64,000 nucleotides of DNA, from NCBI GenBank assembly GCA_018713605.1, contig DVOM01000009.1, forward strand, positions 1-64,000. The letters are read 5' to 3'. Below are positions 61,371 to 64,000 of this stretch, in pieces. Source of the stretch: Scatacola_A faecigallinarum. GTDB lineage: Bacteria; Pseudomonadota; Alphaproteobacteria; RF32; CAG-239. The notes under the pieces are model-generated. The model worked only from the letters and a program-made list of their open reading frames with translations, did not search any database and was not told where the DNA came from. Both the position numbers and the translations under genes were made by a program. How positions within the stretch are numbered: the first letter of the stretch is position 1; each line of letters begins with the position of its first letter.

Positions 61371-62039
61371 ATGGCTGCTTATTTGGATATTATAATTCTT
61401 CTGGTAGTTGTGGTGCTGGTTTTCAGCAAGCTGAAAAGCCTGCTCGGGACCCGTCCCGATAATTTTGAACAACGCAAGATTTCGGACGAAAACGCCGCAA
61501 AGATTTTTGACATGATTGTCAAGGAAGCGGAGAAGAATGCGGCGGCCGAGGTCCGGAACATGGAAAAAGAAGAGGTTCAGGTTCCCGAAGAGGAGCTTAG
61601 CGAAATCGACAAGGTTCTGGCCAAAATTCCCGGTTTTAACCGCGAGAAGTTTCTGACCGGCGCGGAAAGGGCTTTTGAAATCATTATTTCGGCTTTCAGC
61701 AAGGGCGACGTTGAAACGCTGGAAATGCTGGTCAGCAAATCGCTGTTGAAAAAGTTTCAGGAGATTATCGAAAAACGCAAGGCCGAAGGCATTACTTCGG
61801 AAACCGACTTTATCGGTTTTGACGACGTGGAAATTACCAATGCCAAAATCAGCAAAAGCGAAGTAGCCAAAATCACGGTCAGGTTTGTCAGCGAACAGGT
61901 CAATATTCTTAAGAACAAGGACGGAGAAGTTATCGAAGGCGACGAGAACTTTATTCAGAACATTACCGACAGCTGGACTTTCGAGCGCGCTCTTACCTCT
62001 ACCAATCCCAACTGGCTTCTAGTATCGACGAAAAAGTAA
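61371..62039 (+). CDS. Tim44/TimA-domain membrane protein
   Basis: A 222-residue protein with an N-terminal membrane anchor (about 4-20), a charged linker and a C-terminal Tim44-like domain (about 85-222; FLTGAERAFEIIISAFSKGDVETLEMLVS). Mitochondrial Tim44 descends from this alphaproteobacterial family. Probably a membrane-associated assembly or lipid-binding factor. GAGGGG lies four bases before the ATG. Overlaps mltA by one base. Confidence 0.88.
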   Translation: MAAYLDIIILLVVVVLVFSKLKSLLGTRPDNFEQRKISDENAAKIFDMIVKEAEKNAAAEVRNMEKEEVQVPEEELSEIDKVLAKIPGFNREKFLTGAERAFEIIISAFSKGDVETLEMLVSKSLLKKFQEIIEKRKAEGITSETDFIGFDDVEITNAKISKSEVAKITVRFVSEQVNILKNKDGEVIEGDENFIQNITDSWTFERALTSTNPNWLLVSTKK

Positions 62040-63232
62040 TGAACCGCATTTTCTATATAGCTTTTTTCTCGCTGTTGCTGTTTTCCTGCGGCAGGGATGA
62101 AGAACCGAAAAAAGAGCCGGTTGCGGAAAAGCCGGCGGCAGCGGAAACCGCTCCGAAAATCGAATTGCTGCCGACAACTTTCGGTGCGCTCGGCAACTGG
62201 AAGCATGACAATCTGAGCCAGGCAGTGCGCGCCTTTGCCGATTCATGCGCCAAAATCAGCGGCGAAAAAAACCAGTATCTTTCCAATGCCGCAATAAAAA
62301 TTCCGACGGCGGATTATCAGGCCGTCTGCCGTGATTTTGCGGCGCGCGACATTCATACTTCAGCCGATTTTCGGCGCTTTGTCGAAAATAATTTTATTCC
62401 TAATCTGGTTGTAGAAAATGGAAATGAAATCGGAAAATTCACATCATATTATGAATCTTCACTGAATGCGTCGTATCATAAAAACGACCGTTACAAATAT
62501 CCGATTTATGGCCGGCCGAATGATCTGATAGAATTTAACCTGCGTGATTTTGACGAAAACCAGGCTCCGAAAAGGTACGTCGGACGGATTGCGGGACAAA
62601 AGCTGGTACCTTATTACACCCGGGCGGAAATCGAAGCCGGTGCGGGCGATGCTCCGGTGCTGCTGTGGGGTGATGATCCGGTTGACATTTACGTTATGCA
62701 GATTCAGGGCTCGGCGGTGGCCGACCTTGATAACGGCCGCAAAGTGCGTATCGGCTATGCGGACAACAACGGCCATGCGTTTAAGGGCATAGGCAGCATT
62801 TTGCTGAGCAAAGGGCTTATCAAACCCGGCGAGGCGTCGATGGGCAAAATCAAACAATGGCTGAAAAAAAACGGGCAGCTGGCTTTGGACAACATGGCCG
62901 AGAACAAGCGTTTTGTTTTTCATCGTCTGGTTGATGCCGAAGGGCCTGTCGGAGCGCAGGGCGTACCGCTGCGCGCCGGTCGTTCGCTGGCGGTAGACCG
63001 CAGGTATATTCCGCTTGGTTCGCTGCTGTGGCTGGAAACGACGGGACCCGACAGGGAAAAAATCGAAAAGCTGGTTGTGGCGCAGGACATCGGCGGCGCG
63101 ATTAAAGGCGCCGTGCGCGGGGATTATTTCTGGGGTTCCGGCAAGGATGACGTTTTGGACTATGCCGGACGAATGAATTCGGCAGGAAGATATTTCATTA
63201 TGCTGCCGAAAAAGACGGAGACGAGGAACTAA
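62039..63232 (+). CDS. mltA: Membrane-bound lytic murein transglycosylase A
   Basis: Cleaves peptidoglycan to anhydro-muropeptides. The 397-residue lipoprotein has a lipobox (LLLFSC, Cys at about residue 17), the MltA domain (about 95-290; GKFTSYYE, YGRPNDLI, DPVDIYVMQIQGS) and the C-terminal 3D domain with the catalytic Asp in VVAQDIGGAIKG. Its products are the substrates for AmpG. Overlaps the next gene by one base. Confidence 0.95.
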   Translation: MNRIFYIAFFSLLLFSCGRDEEPKKEPVAEKPAAAETAPKIELLPTTFGALGNWKHDNLSQAVRAFADSCAKISGEKNQYLSNAAIKIPTADYQAVCRDFAARDIHTSADFRRFVENNFIPNLVVENGNEIGKFTSYYESSLNASYHKNDRYKYPIYGRPNDLIEFNLRDFDENQAPKRYVGRIAGQKLVPYYTRAEIEAGAGDAPVLLWGDDPVDIYVMQIQGSAVADLDNGRKVRIGYADNNGHAFKGIGSILLSKGLIKPGEASMGKIKQWLKKNGQLALDNMAENKRFVFHRLVDAEGPVGAQGVPLRAGRSLAVDRRYIPLGSLLWLETTGPDREKIEKLVVAQDIGGAIKGAVRGDYFWGSGKDDVLDYAGRMNSAGRYFIMLPKKTETRN

Positions 63233-63771
63233 TGACAGAAACGAAGAAACCAAGCAAGGCGGATATGTTGATTTACAAAGCCCTGAACCGGGCAATTGAG
63301 AACGACCGGCTGCGCATCTATCTGGATTATGGCAAAATAAACCGGCCGGGATCGCCGGTTTATGACCCTTGGGAATGTCTGTTGCCGATACTGGTGCCGG
63401 TGCTGGTCGGCCTGTTGCTGATTTTTTCGGTCGGCGTTTTGTTCGGTCTGCTGTTTATCGTCGCGATGATTTCGGTTTACAGCACCTATTTTAAGAAAAA
63501 AATCTACCGCCGGCTGATTGAACGGACCAAACGCTATATCACTTCCGGCTACGAGAACTGCGACGGTTTGTGGAATTTCGGCGGTCTGGTGTTTGTAAAC
63601 GCCGAAAACAAGAAACTCGGCTGTGTTTCCCCGGAGGGCGACTGGAAAGATTTTGTTGTCTTGAATTTTTCGGAATTTATGACCGAGCACAAAGAAGAAG
63701 AGAAAAAAGAAGAAATGCCCGATGAAGATGGAAAAGCTAAACCAAAACCGCGAGCCAAGTCCGGAAGATAA
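63232..63771 (+). CDS. Hypothetical membrane protein, 179 aa
   Basis: No family recognised. One or two membrane segments at about residues 45-82 (LLPILVPVLVGLLLIFSVGVLFGLLFIVAMI), a cytosolic domain (about 85-150) and a Lys/Glu-rich tail. It is inserted between mltA and smr, which are often adjacent in alphaproteobacteria, and overlaps both neighbours, so it is probably cotranscribed. Confidence 0.7.
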   Translation: MTETKKPSKADMLIYKALNRAIENDRLRIYLDYGKINRPGSPVYDPWECLLPILVPVLVGLLLIFSVGVLFGLLFIVAMISVYSTYFKKKIYRRLIERTKRYITSGYENCDGLWNFGGLVFVNAENKKLGCVSPEGDWKDFVVLNFSEFMTEHKEEEKKEEMPDEDGKAKPKPRAKSGR

Positions 63772-64000
63772 GGATTTCTGGGCGGAATTTGCCGGCGGGG
63801 TGGAAAAGACCGAACAGCCGCCCGAGCAACCGGCCAAAAGCGTGATTATCAAAGAAGTGGTGCCGACGGTGCGCCTGAACGAAGTATATCGGGGCAATGC
63901 GCTGGGCGAACTGCGGGAAGGCCGGCTGGCCGATATTGACGGTGCCACGGCGCGGCGGTTCAAGCGCGGCGATTTCGCGGTCGAGGCGACGCTTGATTTG
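63722..64000 (+). CDS. Smr/MutS2-domain protein, partial at right edge
   Basis: An open frame starts with ATG at 63722 (MKMEKLNQNREPSPEDKDFW) inside the end of the previous gene and stays open to the window end (93 codons). The visible part has the family's N-terminal tryptophan motif and ends in the beginning of the Smr domain (ARRFKRGDFAVEATLDL, before the expected HG). The mltA-smr order is the typical alphaproteobacterial context. The Smr domain itself is not in view. An ATG at 63728 is the alternative start. Confidence 0.8.
   Translation, partial: MKMEKLNQNREPSPEDKDFWAEFAGGVEKTEQPPEQPAKSVIIKEVVPTVRLNEVYRGNALGELREGRLADIDGATARRFKRGDFAVEATLDL

Noticed and set aside
1..64000. CRISPR arrays, rRNA operon, prophage, intact insertion sequences
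   Set aside because: No regularly spaced repeats, no rRNA-like sequence, no integrase, transposase or phage structural genes were seen.

Overview
The window looks like chromosomal DNA from an alphaproteobacterium, probably a host-associated or anaerobe-leaning lineage. The gene blocks are alphaproteobacterial: rho, mnmE, mnmG, rsmG, parA and parB near the origin; coaE-dnaQ on the other side of it; secB/timA/mltA/smr; an IalB-family protein; a short HPr-kinase-like protein; and gpmI-envC-ctpA-deacetylase-rppH. Two TTAA-N7-TTAA (CtrA-type) sites at the probable origin agree. No tRNA, rRNA operon, CRISPR array, prophage or intact insertion sequence was seen.

Layout. 1-280: left-edge promoter, structured leader and a partial ORF. 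0.3-7 kb (minus): envelope operon gpmI-envC-ctpA-deacetylase-like-rppH. 7-9 kb: PBP1A. 9-18 kb: DNA and RNA maintenance (polA, rlmN, cca, recR, ybaB, dnaX) and the SRP RNA gene. 18-26.8 kb: PBP activator, rsmI-yraN, cvpA, radA, mlaF-mlaE, hprK-like, tsaE, nuclease. 27-36 kb (minus): ferredoxin-thioredoxin-reductase-like protein, parB, parA, rsmG, a PHP hydrolase, two HD-domain paralogues, mnmG, two orphan genes, mnmE. Three parS-type sites lie inside rsmG, mnmG and mnmE. 36.3-41.8 kb: accessory block (HAD phosphatase, two orphan membrane proteins, S66 peptidase, an orphan 611-residue protein behind a long structured leader). 41.8-43.1 kb: rho. 43.14-43.67 kb: probable oriC. From 43.67 kb most genes are on the plus strand: coaE, dnaQ, yicC, gmk, cysK, tyrA, lptG, PAP2, a PAS protein without kinase domain, nrdAB behind paired NrdR boxes, timA, mltA and a partial smr. 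ampG, tsaB and secB are on the minus strand.

How it fits together. The centre of the window is the origin/centromere domain. oriC carries DnaA boxes and a helically phased TTAA array, and parAB with its parS sites lies about 7-15 kb to the left. Genes point mainly away from oriC on both sides, as expected for leading-strand co-orientation. A second theme is peptidoglycan building and recycling (PBP1A, PBP activator, EnvC, CtpA, MltA, AmpG, S66 carboxypeptidase). A third is tRNA/rRNA modification (mnmE, mnmG, tsaB, tsaE, rsmG, rsmI, rlmN, cca).

Most interesting signals: the oriC with its TTAA array; parS sites in three coding genes; a consensus promoter followed by two similar hairpins, each holding the stop codon of a tiny ORF, upstream of the 611-residue orphan; an A9 slippage site in dnaX flanked by stops in both shifted frames; and several proteins whose catalytic motifs are lost (PolA proofreading domain, polysaccharide deacetylase, a Nudix protein, a PAS protein without kinase).
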